Positions 23,656-31,792 of a stretch of 44,158 nt of DNA are shown here, in pieces. The notes under the pieces are model-generated. The model was not told the DNA's origin and ran no database searches. It saw only the letters and a program-made list of their open reading frames with translations. This DNA is from Actinomycetales bacterium (GTDB lineage: Bacteria > Actinomycetota > Actinomycetes > Actinomycetales > Microbacteriaceae): contig JAATFB010000003.1 of the NCBI GenBank assembly GCA_015655415.1, positions 1-44,158 of the forward strand, in the 5' to 3' direction. The stretch's first letter is position 1. The number at the start of each line of letters is the position of its first letter. A program made the translations under genes and the position numbers.

Positions 23656-26057
23656 TCAGTAGTCGGCGGTGCCGCCGTGCCGGCGCACGTAGCGCCGGTG
23701 GGCGAACACACCGCCTCGATGGCCGCGATGGCCGCGATCGACATGACGATCACCAGCAGCGTGGCCGTCAGCGAGGGGTCGACGAGGCCGAGGAAGTCCC
23801 GCGCCGGCGGCACCGCGTACACCAGGATCAGCCCGAGCATCATGGCGCCGACGATGACGATCTTCCAGCCGTCGATCGGGCGTGAGAGCACGACGAGCAC
23901 CCAGAGCCCGACGATCGTGAGGATGAGGGTGGCGCCCGTGCGTAGCTCGTCCTGCGGGATGCCGGCGCCGTGTGCCGTCGAGGCGTACCACCACAGCGCG
24001 AGCCCGACGATCACACCGGCGGGGACGGCGAAGCTCAGCGATCTGCGCAGGAAGCCGGGGATGTAGCGGCGGGGGTTGTGCATCAGCGCGAGGAAGAACG
24101 CCGGGATGCCGATGGTGAGCCCGTCGATGATGGACAGCTGACGCGGCAGGAACGGGAACTGCATGACCGTGATGCCGAAGACGATGGCGAGCACGGTCGC
24201 GTATGCGGTCTTGGTGAGAAACAGCATGGAGACGCGCTCGATGTTCGCGATCACCTGTCGTCCTTCTGCTACGACGCCGGGCAGGTGCTCGAACCGGCCG
24301 TCGAGCAGCACGATGCGCGCCACCGCCTTGGTGGCCGCCGAGCCGGAGTTCATCGCGATGCCGATGTCCGCCTCCTTGATGGCCAGCGCATCGTTGACGC
24401 CGTCTCCGGTCATCGCCACCGTGTGGCCGCGGGACTGCAACGCCTGCACCATGGCCTTCTTCTGTGTCGGGCTGACCCTGCCGAACACCGTGTGCCGCTC
24501 GAGGACGGCGGCAAGGGCATCCGCATCCTCGGGCAGCTCACGGGCGTCGACGCCGGAGGGAGCGTCCAGCCCGACCTCGCGGGCGATCGCCGCGACGGTC
24601 TGCGGGTTGTCGCCCGAGACGACCTTGACCGCGACGCCCTGGGAGGCGAAGTAGTCCAGCGCCTCCATCGCGTCATTCCGCACGCTCTCCCGGAAGGTGA
24701 GCAACGTCACCGGCACGAGCCCGGCCGGCAGCCGTTCCTCGCCGACGTCCTCGTCGCTGAGGACGATCGGCGAGTGGCCGAGCACCAGCGTCCGGCGGCC
24801 GGATGCCGCGAGCGCCGCCGCCCTCTCACGCAGCTGCGCGTGCTCCGCTCCGCCGAACACCATCTCGGGGCCGCCGAGCACCCACGTGCCGGGCGCCCGC
24901 TGCCCGAACGACACCGCGCTCCACTTGCGCGCGGAGGAGAAGGGGATGCGTCCGGTGGGCGCCAGGGCGCCCGCGTCCGGAAAGGCCGCCGCCAGGCAGC
25001 GGGCCGTCGCGTTCGCGTCGGGCTCGGAACCGTACCAGGCGAGCACCTCGCGCCAGCCCGCCGGGGCCGAGTCCGTCACGGGGTGCTCCGCGTCGTAGAC
25101 GATCTCCCCCTCGGTCAGGGTGCCCGTCTTGTCGAGGCAGATCACATCCACGCGTGCGAGGCCCTCGACCGCGGGAAGCTCCTGCACGAGCACCTGGCGC
25201 GACGCGAGCCTCACCGCACCGACGGCGAACGCGATGCTCGTCATGAGCACCAGCCCGAGCGGGATCATCGCGATCACCGCGGCGATGGCGTTCACCGCGG
25301 CCTGCCGCCACTGGCCGCTGTGAACGGCCTGCGGCCATCCCCCGAACGCGAACATCTGAGCGTTCAGCACCAGCAGCGCGACCGGGCCGATGATCCAGGC
25401 CTGGAACCTCAGCACGGCGTCCACCGAGCGTCGCAGCTCGCTGGAGACCAACGAGAACCGCTTGGCCTCCGCCGTCAGCCGGTTGGCGAACGAGTCCGCG
25501 CCCACCCGGCTGACACGCGCCATGCCCTCGCCCGCGACGACGATCGATCCGCTGAGCACCTCGTCGTCGGGCTGCTTGTCGACGGCATCCGACTCGCCGG
25601 TCAGCATCGACTCGTCGACCTGAAGGCTGCCGGAGGAGAGCACGACGCCGTCGGCGGCGACCTGGTCTCCGGCGCGGAGCACGAGGATGTCGTCCAGCAC
25701 GACGTCCGGGAGCGCCACGTCGAGCAGCCGGCCATCGCGCATCACGCGTGCGGTCGGGGCGTGCAGTAGGGCCAGCCTGTCGAGCGCCACCTTGGCGCGG
25801 AACTCCTGCACGGAGCCGATGATCGTGTTGGCGATGGCGCTCAGCCCGAACAGGGCGTCCTGCCAGCGGCCGAGGGCGAGCAGAACGGCGAAGCAGGCGA
25901 CGATGATGCCGTTGAACAGCGTGAAGACGTTGGCACGCACGATGCTCCACGCGGAACGGCTGGTGGTGTCGGCGTACGCGTTGGAGCGCCCGTCGGAGAT
26001 GCGCTCGGCGACCTCGGCCTCCGTCAGGCCGACGATCGCGCCGGCCGTGTCACTCAT
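23656..26057 (-). CDS. CtpE-like P-type cation-transporting ATPase, 3' end frameshifted
   Basis: Restored length is 799 residues. Motifs: T-G-E-S near 155 (actuator), D-K-T-G-T near 310 (phosphorylated Asp), T-G-D-G-V-N-D near 545, and about ten membrane segments. The order and lack of N-terminal metal domains match CtpE, a calcium-linked pump of actinobacteria. The TM4 motif reads I-P-L-G-L, not the P-E-G-L common in calcium pumps. Near residue 780 the frame is lost at an (AC)3 run (23706-23711 on the plus strand). Dropping one TG restores ...I-E-A-V-F-A-H-R-R-Y...T-A-D-Y and a TGA at 23656; as written, the frame runs on to 22098 through unrelated sequence. ATG 26057 has a GGGGGA site. Confidence 0.85.
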
Positions 26058-26146
26058 GCGGTCCCCCGTCGACGCTTCGGCGGCACGGGCCGCCCGGATG
26101 CGAGCCTAATCGAGCCCGTCGGGCCGATACAGACACTCCGACCTCG

Positions 26147-26152
26147 TAGCAT
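26147..26152 (+). promoter_or_regulatory. -10 hexamer TAGCAT of a probable leaderless transcript
   Basis: TAGCAT ends 6 nt before GTG 26159. A GGAG just before the GTG is too close to act as a ribosome-binding site. Confidence 0.5.
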
Positions 26153-26158
26153 CGTGGA

Positions 26159-26851
26159 GTGAGCGAAGCGCCGGTTCAGGATGACGACGATCCGTCGCGC
26201 ACGCAGGGGCGGTACAGCTCGGAACGTGCCAAGGCGTTCGTCGACGCGGTCGTGGCCATCGCGCTGACGCTGCTCATCCTTCCGCTTCTCGAGTCGCTCA
26301 CCCGCCTGGCGGATCGGAAGAGCGGGCCGGGCAACGCGGCCGAGTGGTTCAGCGCCAACCAGCAGCTTCTGCTGAGCTTCCTCATCAGCTTCGTGGTGAT
26401 CGCGATGTTCTGGGTCGGCCACCACCGCATGTATGCCCAGGTGCACCATGTGACGCCGTTGCTGCTCTGGCTGAACATGGCGTGGCTCCTCACGATCGTC
26501 TGGCTGCCCGTTGCGACCGCCATGACGAGCGTCCTGGACGACAGCGATCCGCTCGTGAAGGTGGTGTACATCGGCACGATGACGGTGACCAGCCTCCTCG
26601 CGTTCGCCCAGGCGATCTTCCTCCGGGCGCACGGCGCGCTCCACGCGATCCCGGCCCCGGCGGTCCTGCGCAGCATCGCGGTCGCCCTCGCCACATCGGT
26701 GCTCTTCGCGCTCAGCCTCGTCGTCGCGCTCCTGGTGCCGTCCATCGGCTACTTCGCGCTCTTCCTGCTCTGGCTGACCGGACCTGTGGCGTCGCTGATC
26801 GCACGGCTGCTCGGCGCGCCGGCAGGCACGAAGAGGCGCGCGGCGCGCTGA
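26159..26851 (+). CDS. TMEM175-like (DUF1211) potassium channel family protein
   Basis: The 230-residue membrane protein has about six hydrophobic segments. The first helix carries R-A-K-A-F-V-D-A-V-V-A-I-A-L-T-L-L-I-L, the R-x-x-x-F-x-D-x-V-x-A-I signature of TMEM175, whose bacterial members form tetrameric potassium leak channels. The second helix has F-W-V-G-H-H-R. Divergent from the P-type ATPase gene, 101 bp away. Function assigned by family only. Confidence 0.85.
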   Translation: MSEAPVQDDDDPSRTQGRYSSERAKAFVDAVVAIALTLLILPLLESLTRLADRKSGPGNAAEWFSANQQLLLSFLISFVVIAMFWVGHHRMYAQVHHVTPLLLWLNMAWLLTIVWLPVATAMTSVLDDSDPLVKVVYIGTMTVTSLLAFAQAIFLRAHGALHAIPAPAVLRSIAVALATSVLFALSLVVALLVPSIGYFALFLLWLTGPVASLIARLLGAPAGTKRRAAR

Positions 26852-26986
26852 AGCCGTCGTCGCGAGACCGCCCCTGCGCGACGAGAGGACGCGTGATGCA
26901 TGCCGTCTCGTGCCGAATACGCGGTCTCGCCGGCGAGCCGATCCGGATGTCGGCGCGTTTCTCCGTCTGCTCGTCGCGTAGCTGGA

Positions 26987-27112
26987 TCACGAGATCGAGA
27001 GCGAGATGTCTAGCGTCCCGGCTTCGTCGTCAGCTCGGCGGGGGATCGCGTCGCGGATCGAGGTGTTGAGCCGGTCGAAGACGTTGGTCTCGACGATCTC
27101 CTGCTCGGGCCC
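26987..27112 (-). pseudogene. Small ORF or gene remnant downstream of the ADP-ribosylglycohydrolase gene
   Basis: About 40 codons with coding-like third positions run to TGA at 26987-26989. They contain E-I-V-E-T-N-V-F-D-R-L-N-T-S and end in D-I-S-L-S-I-S. A TTG near 27108 with a GAGGA site could start a 41-residue protein, but the sequence looks like the C-terminal end of a larger protein. It lies 18 nt after the upstream stop, same strand. Family not recognised. The rest of 26852-27129 shows nothing else. Confidence 0.4.
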
Positions 27113-27129
27113 CAATCCTCGCCGTGACC

Positions 27130-28584
27130 TCAACCCCTCCCTGCGGCGACGATGCGAGCGACCGCGTCCCGGAGGAACGGCGCCGGATCGTAGTACGGGA
27201 GAATGCCGCCGCCGCGGCGACCGTCGAGTGCGGCCCATGCGGAGTCGAGGTCAGCTCCGCGGTGACGCGAGGCATACAGTGCGGCGACGGCCGCCGTGCG
27301 AGAGCGGGCCTCCGCGCAGTGCACGAACACCTCGCGGCCCTCGGCGCGCAGCTCGGCGATGACGTCGGTCGCGTCGGCGAGCGTCCACTCGAGGTTCAGG
27401 TTCTCGCCGGGGGCGTCGATGAGCCAGACGCGGATCGACTCGATGCCTTCGGGCACCTCACGGGTGCCGAGGCGACTGAGCGAGACGACGGCGGAGACCG
27501 ACGGTGGGAGCTTCGCGATGGCCGACTGCGAACCGAGCCAGACGCCGTCGTCGAAGGGGTGACGGACCGGGTCGGTGTGGCGCAGGTGCGGGTTCAGCAT
27601 CGTGGCGCCGGCGGGCCAGCCGTGCCGATCGGACTCGCCGCGGCGTGCGGCGAGGATCGTGAGACGGGCGAGGTCGTTCGCGGTGTAGCCGGGCCAGCCG
27701 TGAATCCTCCGCTGCCAGGACAGCGGGATCTGCGAGGCACCCCACCTCGCACCGGCAAGTGCCCCGGCGATGGCGGCGACGGTGTCGGTGTCACGCCCGC
27801 CGCGGATGGCCCGGTAGATGGCATCGCGAAAGTCGCTCGCGCCTTCGACGGCGACGAGGGCCGCCTGGAACGCCTTCACCACCCAGCCGTTCCCCTCGCT
27901 GAACTCGCGCGGGTGCGTCGCGGCCCGCGCCTCGTCGATGATCCGGGACCAGCGCGAATGGCGACCGGTCCCGTCGGCGACGAGGTCGGTGACGCCCCGA
28001 TCGTCCAGCTCCCCGGTGAGGATCGCGCGGCGGATCAGCAGCGACCAGATCGTCGCGGCCGCGCCGTTGTCCGATTCCCAGTGCGTGACCCGGGTGACGC
28101 GCTCCGCAGCGGACTGCAACGCCCGCTCGGCATCGGGATCCAGGTAGCCGAGCGCGAGCGGGCCGATCCGCATCAGGGAGCCATTGCCGCCACTGCGCCC
28201 GGTACGGGTGTGGACGGCCTCGGAGGAGCGCAGCAGCGCCCGCTCGGTGCGGTCGCGGGCGCCGTGCATCACCTGGACGGTCTGGATGCCGATGCCGCGA
28301 CCGTCCTCGTCGGCCCACTGATGCCAGCCGTCGATGACGGACTGGATGCCGCGATCGGAGTCCACGTCGAGCCCGGCGGCGAGCGTGTCGAGGATGGCGA
28401 TCGCCATGGCGGTGTCGTCGGTCCAGCCGCCCGGCTGCTCGCCGCCTTTGCCGGGACCGAAGTGCGGGACGAAGTCGTCCGGGTGCGTCGGACCGAACTC
28501 GTAGGGCGCGCCGAGCGCATCGCCGACGGCCGAGCCGACGACGGTGCCGACGGCGCGATCGAGTTGCTGTGCGGTGAGATGCAT
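27130..28584 (-). CDS. ADP-ribosylglycohydrolase fused to a Cys-based phosphatase
   Basis: The 484-residue protein has two domains. Residues 1-320 are a DraG-type ADP-ribosylglycohydrolase, with the metal-binding G-W-T-D-D-T-A-M-A near 55 and G-G-R-D-T-D-T-V-A-A-I-A-G near 285, which removes ADP-ribose from proteins or nucleic acid. Residues 340-484 are a dual-specificity-phosphatase-like domain with the loop V-H-C-A-E-A-R-S-R-T (H-C-x5-R near 430). The fusion suggests removal of an ADP-ribose group together with a phosphoester, for example terminal ADP-ribose phosphate. It is the third gene of an operon divergent from the NrtR regulator. ATG 28584 lies 10 nt after the preceding stop, with an AGGAGG site. 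Confidence 0.9.
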   Translation of the reverse strand: MHLTAQQLDRAVGTVVGSAVGDALGAPYEFGPTHPDDFVPHFGPGKGGEQPGGWTDDTAMAIAILDTLAAGLDVDSDRGIQSVIDGWHQWADEDGRGIGIQTVQVMHGARDRTERALLRSSEAVHTRTGRSGGNGSLMRIGPLALGYLDPDAERALQSAAERVTRVTHWESDNGAAATIWSLLIRRAILTGELDDRGVTDLVADGTGRHSRWSRIIDEARAATHPREFSEGNGWVVKAFQAALVAVEGASDFRDAIYRAIRGGRDTDTVAAIAGALAGARWGASQIPLSWQRRIHGWPGYTANDLARLTILAARRGESDRHGWPAGATMLNPHLRHTDPVRHPFDDGVWLGSQSAIAKLPPSVSAVVSLSRLGTREVPEGIESIRVWLIDAPGENLNLEWTLADATDVIAELRAEGREVFVHCAEARSRTAAVAALYASRHRGADLDSAWAALDGRRGGGILPYYDPAPFLRDAVARIVAAGRG

Positions 28585-28593
28585 GGGTCCTCC

Positions 28594-28851
28594 TCAGACC
28601 GGGATGACGTGGGTCACGATGAAGTTGTCGTAGGGCGGGTCCCAATCTCCGTTCACCCAGTCCTCCTTGCAGTGCTGGCACAGCAGCATGGCGGCCTCGC
28701 CGGGGTTCGGATATGGGCCGGGGAAGAACAGCACGACCTTCCACTGGATCGGCTCGTGCGCCGCTTCGGGCGGCAGATCGCAGACCATGCACTCGCAGGC
28801 GATGTCGCCACCGAGGGCGAGGTCCGCGTCGACTTCGGCGAGCGTTCTCAT
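28594..28851 (-). CDS. Small Cys-rich protein, putative zinc ribbon
   Basis: The 85-residue protein has C-E-C-M-V-C near residue 20 and C-Q-H-C near 58, a spacing fit for a single zinc site, with Trp-rich P-I-Q-W and W-D-P-P-Y-D between and after. No named family recognised. Its start overlaps the previous gene stop by 4 nt (28848-28851), and it stops 10 nt before the glycohydrolase-phosphatase start. Part of the NrtR-divergent operon, so probably linked to ADP-ribose or nucleic-acid processing (inference). Confidence 0.75.
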   Translation of the reverse strand: MRTLAEVDADLALGGDIACECMVCDLPPEAAHEPIQWKVVLFFPGPYPNPGEAAMLLCQHCKEDWVNGDWDPPYDNFIVTHVIPV

Positions 28852-29117
28852 CGAGCGTCCGCCAAAAGCTCTGCAAAGAAGGCGGGTTGCGCGCCGTTCC
28901 CGCCAGTGCCGCGGAACGTGGGGGCGACGTCCTCGAGGCTGTAACCGGCGATGCCGCGGCCGGTCTCGGCGATGAGGGAGGCGGGTTCCGGGTGGACCTT
29001 CGCGGGGGCGAACGACGCTGCGATCCCGCCGAGCATCACTCGGGGTCCGCTCATGGTGCCGGTCGCGCGGTGCTGGTCGATTTGGTCGCTGGCCAGGTGA
29101 CGTGGATTCTCGTTCAT
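28848..29117 (-). CDS. Small hypothetical protein, first gene of the ADP-ribosyl operon
   Basis: The 89-residue protein begins M-N-E-N-P-R-H-L and contains a Gly-rich middle (V-M-L-G-G-I-A-A-S-F) and A-E-T-G-R-G-I-A-G-Y. No signal peptide, membrane segment or Cys motif. ATG 29117 has no strong ribosome-binding site. It overlaps the zinc-ribbon-like gene by ATGA. The gap to the divergent regulator is 89 bp and is AT-richer than its surroundings. Function unknown; position suggests the operon is controlled by the regulator. Confidence 0.65.
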   Translation of the reverse strand: MNENPRHLASDQIDQHRATGTMSGPRVMLGGIAASFAPAKVHPEPASLIAETGRGIAGYSLEDVAPTFRGTGGNGAQPAFFAELLADAR

Positions 29118-29194
29118 CTTTAGCTCACTTATCGTCTATCTCCATGTGTTAGTCCAGCATGCACCCCACCACCGACTTTGGACGACATTCCGCC

Positions 29195-29200
29195 TAAAAT
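29195..29200 (+). promoter_or_regulatory. -10 hexamer TAAAAT of the nrtR gene, leaderless type
   Basis: TAAAAT ends 6 nt before ATG 29207. It is the best -10 match among the leaderless candidates in the window. The divergent intergenic stretch 29118-29206 also holds TTAGCTC and TTAGTCC half-sites 30 bp apart, but no clear palindrome. Confidence 0.6.
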
Positions 29201-29206
29201 GGCCGC

Positions 29207-29896
29207 ATGGCGCGATCGAAGCAGTCCCATCGGGACTCGGCAGGCAAGACGTTCGAGGACTACCCGAGACCGTCGGTCGCCGTCGACACCGCCGTCCTCA
29301 CGGTCGTCGACGACCGGCTCTGCGTTCTGCTCACCCTCACCAACGACGCCGCACGCGGGAAGGCGGCCGAGCAGTGGCGACTGCCTGGCACGTTTCTCCA
29401 CGACGGCGAAGTCCTCGCTGACGCCGTGCGGCGCTCACTCAGAGAGAAGGCAGGGGTCGAGGGCCTCACTCCGAGCCAGCTCCATGTCTTCGACGACCGG
29501 ACGCGCGATGACCGCGGCTGGGTCCTGTCCGTCGCCCACCTGGCCGCTGTCCGGTCAGACCGTATTCCGCTCACCGACCGCACCCGACTCGTCCCCGTCG
29601 AGGAGGTCGGCGACCTCCAGTACGACCACAAGGCCATCGTCAACTTCGCAGCAACCGACCTGCGAGATGCCTACCGACGTCTCCCCGACCCCGGCCATCT
29701 CATCGCCGACGCCTGGGACGGCGAACCTCCGGGAGCGTTCACCATCCGTGAACTGCGTCGGCTCCATGAAGCGGTGCTCGGCGAGACGTACAACAGCGAC
29801 ACGTTCCGCCGCTCGATGTTGCCGTCGCTTGCGCCCACGGGGCAGTGGCGGAAGGGTGCGCGAGGCAAGCCCGCGGAGCTCTACGTCCGCGCGTGA
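29207..29896 (+). CDS. nrtR: NrtR-type Nudix-domain transcriptional regulator
   Basis: The 229-residue protein has an N-terminal Nudix domain (about 20-160) and a C-terminal winged helix with F-T-I-R-E-L-R-R-L-H-E-A-V-L-G near 175-195, the NrtR layout. The Nudix box is degenerate: L-P-G-T-F-L-H-D-G-E is kept, but the catalytic R-E-x-x-E-E reads R-S-L-R-E-K, so hydrolysis is unlikely and ligand sensing likely. NrtR proteins bind ADP-ribose and repress NAD-related genes. Here the divergent neighbour is an ADP-ribosylglycohydrolase-phosphatase operon, which suggests induction of ADP-ribosyl processing when ADP-ribose accumulates. Its last codons overlap the end of the convergent broken gene at 29881. 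Confidence 0.88.
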   Translation: MARSKQSHRDSAGKTFEDYPRPSVAVDTAVLTVVDDRLCVLLTLTNDAARGKAAEQWRLPGTFLHDGEVLADAVRRSLREKAGVEGLTPSQLHVFDDRTRDDRGWVLSVAHLAAVRSDRIPLTDRTRLVPVEEVGDLQYDHKAIVNFAATDLRDAYRRLPDPGHLIADAWDGEPPGAFTIRELRRLHEAVLGETYNSDTFRRSMLPSLAPTGQWRKGARGKPAELYVRA

Positions 29897-30124
29897 CGCC
29901 GCGCCTGTTCAGGCTCCGCGAACTCATCGCGGTCGACTCGGTGACCTTTGCCGCGGGTGAAGACCTCGATCGTCAGCCGGTGGCCCCGCCGGCCCGTCAC
30001 CAGCGCCACGCGCTCGCAGCCAGCTCTCGACCGCCCGACGAGCGGTGGTGCTCGTGGGGTCCAGGAAATTCTCGCGGACGGCCATGAGCCAGGCCCGCGA
30101 ATGATCCGTCATCCCTGTGGTCAT
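29881..30124 (-). pseudogene. Small hypothetical gene with a frameshift
   Basis: ATG 30124 opens a frame with good coding bias (M-T-D-H-S-R-A-W-L-M-A-V-R-E-N-F). Near 30010 the bias moves to another frame reading R-V-A-L-V-T-G-R-R-G-H-R-L-T-I-E-V-F-T-R-G-K-G-H-R-V and ends at TAG 29881-29883. Total length of 244 nt is not a multiple of three, fitting one inserted base or two lost. Restored, it would be about 80 residues. Family not recognised. It lies between nrtR and tRNA-Gly and may be a decaying remnant. Confidence 0.5.
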
Positions 30125-30197
30125 CGCGAGTTCCTCACCCGTGTGACTTCAGTGAATGGGCCGACCGATCCGGTCACCGGACACTTCACCGGCTGAG

Positions 30198-30268
30198 AGC
30201 GGATGACGGGAATCGAACCCGCGCTATCAGCTTGGGAAGCTGAGGTTCTGCCATTGAACTACATCCGC
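30198..30268 (-). tRNA. tRNA-Gly (anticodon CCC)
   Basis: A 71-nt cloverleaf without encoded CCA. Acceptor arms GCGGATG/CATCCGC, anticodon stem TCAGC/GCTGA with loop TTCCCAA (anticodon CCC), and a T-arm GCGGG/CCCGT with loop TTCGATT. Discriminator base is T (U in RNA). It lies about 175 bp upstream of dcd on the opposite strand. tRNA genes can serve as integration sites, but no integrase or duplicate 3' end is seen nearby. Confidence 0.93.
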
Positions 30269-30431
30269 GCGCCGTCGAAACGGGCACAGCCATCCTAACC
30301 GGCGATCGCGACACGTCCACACCTCGCGGTCGCGGGCCGCGGCGCATCCGTGCCCGGCACCTGCGCCGGAGGCGCCGTGCCGTGCGTACGCCGCGTGAGC
30401 GCGCGGCAATCGCGCCGAAACGTGCGTCGGA

Positions 30432-30437
30432 TAGTCT
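30432..30437 (+). promoter_or_regulatory. -10 hexamer TAGTCT of dcd, leaderless type
   Basis: TAGTCT ends 6 nt before GTG 30444; no ribosome-binding site is seen. Confidence 0.55.
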
Positions 30438-30443
30438 GGCCGT

Positions 30444-31100
30444 GTGCTGCTCTCCGATCGCGACATCACGGCCGAACTGACCGCCGGGCGCATCGCGCTG
30501 GAGCCCTACGACCCGGCCATGATCCAGCCGTCGAGCATCGACGTGCGCCTCGACCGCTTCTTCCGGCTGTTCGACAATCACAAGTACGCGTTCATCGATC
30601 CGGCACAGGATCAGCCCGAGCTCACCCACATGGTGGAGGTCGACGGCGACCAGCCCTTCATCCTGCATCCAGGCGAGTTCGCGCTCGGCTCCACGTACGA
30701 GCGCGTCACGCTCCCCGACGACATCGCGGCCCGGCTCGAGGGCAAGAGCTCGCTCGGACGCCTCGGACTCCTCACCCACTCGACCGCCGGCTTCGTCGAC
30801 CCCGGCTTCACCGGCCACGTGACGCTCGAGCTGAGCAACGTCGCCACCCTCCCCATCAAGCTGTGGCCCGGGATGAAGATCGGGCAGATGTGCTTCTTCC
30901 AGCTCTCCTCGCCCGCGGAGCAGCCGTACGGCTCCGCGGCCTACAGCTCCCGGTACCAGGGCCAGCGAGGTCCCACGGCATCCCGGTCGTATCTGGGCTT
31001 CCACCGCACCGACGTCAGCGGCACGACCCTCGACGAGGCGGGATCGCGAGCGGGCGGTGCGCGGCGCGGCGAGGACGCACCCGTTGTCAGCCGGGAGTGA
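30444..31100 (+). CDS. dcd: dCTP deaminase
   Basis: The 218-residue enzyme has the start [17 protein letters not shown] near residue 28, [10 protein letters not shown] near 100 and the [12 protein letters not shown] motif near 125 with the catalytic Glu. It deaminates dCTP to dUTP, or straight to dUMP in the bifunctional actinobacterial form. The last 28 residues ([10 protein letters not shown]...) are disordered and longer than usual. Start GTG 30444 chosen because of the -10 box. A DUF1579-like gene follows 28 nt downstream in the same direction. Confidence 0.95.
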   Translation: MLLSDRDITAELTAGRIALEPYDPAMIQPSSIDVRLDRFFRLFDNHKYAFIDPAQDQPELTHMVEVDGDQPFILHPGEFALGSTYERVTLPDDIAARLEGKSSLGRLGLLTHSTAGFVDPGFTGHVTLELSNVATLPIKLWPGMKIGQMCFFQLSSPAEQPYGSAAYSSRYQGQRGPTASRSYLGFHRTDVSGTTLDEAGSRAGGARRGEDAPVVSRE

Positions 31101-31128
31101 GAGACAGGGTCGGGCGGAGGCTGATGCG

Positions 31129-31656
31129 ATGAGCGGAGAACGCGATGCACCCCTCCGTCGAGGGTTCGCGGAGTCGTTGGTGAGCTCCGGACCCTCGCCG
31201 GAGCATCCCAAGCGCATGCGAAGGTTCGGCCGACTCGTCGGATCGTGGCATGTGGTGGGGCGCCGGCTCGATGAGCCCACAGGAGAATGGGAGGACCGCG
31301 ACTTCACCTGGATCGTCTCCTGGGTGATGGGCGGCCGCGCCGTCGAGGACATCGAGGTCGTCGACTCCGGTGACGGTGCCGACACCATCGCCATTGCCGT
31401 GCGCGTGTACGACCCGACGGCCGGGCTCGTGCGTGTGAGCTACTTCTCTCCGTCGAACAACCAGTTCGCGAACCTGGTGGCCCAGGGCTGGCGCGACGGG
31501 ATCCGGCAGGACGGCACCCAGAACGACGAGCGGCCCATCCGGTGGAACTTCAGCGCGATCACGGGCGAGTCCTACGTGTTCGACGGCTGGGTCAGCGACG
31601 ACGACGGGGTGACCTGGAAGCTCGTCGAGCACCTCGAGGGCGAGCGCTTGAGCTGA
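31129..31656 (+). CDS. DUF1579-like protein
   Basis: The 175-residue protein has a lipocalin-like all-beta pattern: L-V-G-S-W-H-V-V-G near residue 36, W-I-V-S-W-V-M-G-G-R-A-V near 64, repeated aromatic strands and a C-terminal V-F-D-G-W-V-S-D-D-D-G-V-T-W. This resembles the DUF1579/heme- or ligand-binding calycin group. Function unknown. ATG 31129 has a GCGGAGG site. It may share the dcd transcript. Confidence 0.7.
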   Translation: MSGERDAPLRRGFAESLVSSGPSPEHPKRMRRFGRLVGSWHVVGRRLDEPTGEWEDRDFTWIVSWVMGGRAVEDIEVVDSGDGADTIAIAVRVYDPTAGLVRVSYFSPSNNQFANLVAQGWRDGIRQDGTQNDERPIRWNFSAITGESYVFDGWVSDDDGVTWKLVEHLEGERLS

Positions 31657-31717
31657 CGAGCCGCGGCGCTCGGACGGATGCGCCCGCTCCGCGACGGGGC
31701 GGACGGCGACGGCGACG

Positions 31718-31765
31718 ATGGCGCTCACGACCGTCGCCGTCATCGGGCCTGGAGCCATCGGCGTC
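31718..31765 (+). pseudogene. N-terminal remnant of a Rossmann-fold (ApbA/PanE-like) gene
   Basis: From ATG 31718 the frame reads M-A-L-T-T-V-A-V-I-G-P-G-A-I-G, the usual start of 2-dehydropantoate 2-reductase-type proteins (first strand plus G-x-G-x-x-G), then loses resemblance and runs into the antisense of the MFS gene. A chance match is possible because only about 15 residues fit. If real, it is the stub of a gene deleted when the region was rearranged. Confidence 0.4.
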
Positions 31766-31792
31766 CGCACGCCGGCCGATCGCGCTCCGTCC

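Noticed and set aside
22098..26057. A 1319-residue minus-strand reading frame
   Set aside because: Only the first 780 or so residues match a P-type ATPase; the rest is antisense of other genes and arises from the frameshift at 23706-23711.
29207..29896. Active Nudix hydrolase
   Set aside because: The catalytic box has R-S-L-R-E-K in place of R-E-x-x-E-E and a winged-helix domain follows, as in NrtR.
30198..30268. Integration site of a genomic island
   Set aside because: No integrase and no repeated tRNA 3' end were seen in the window.
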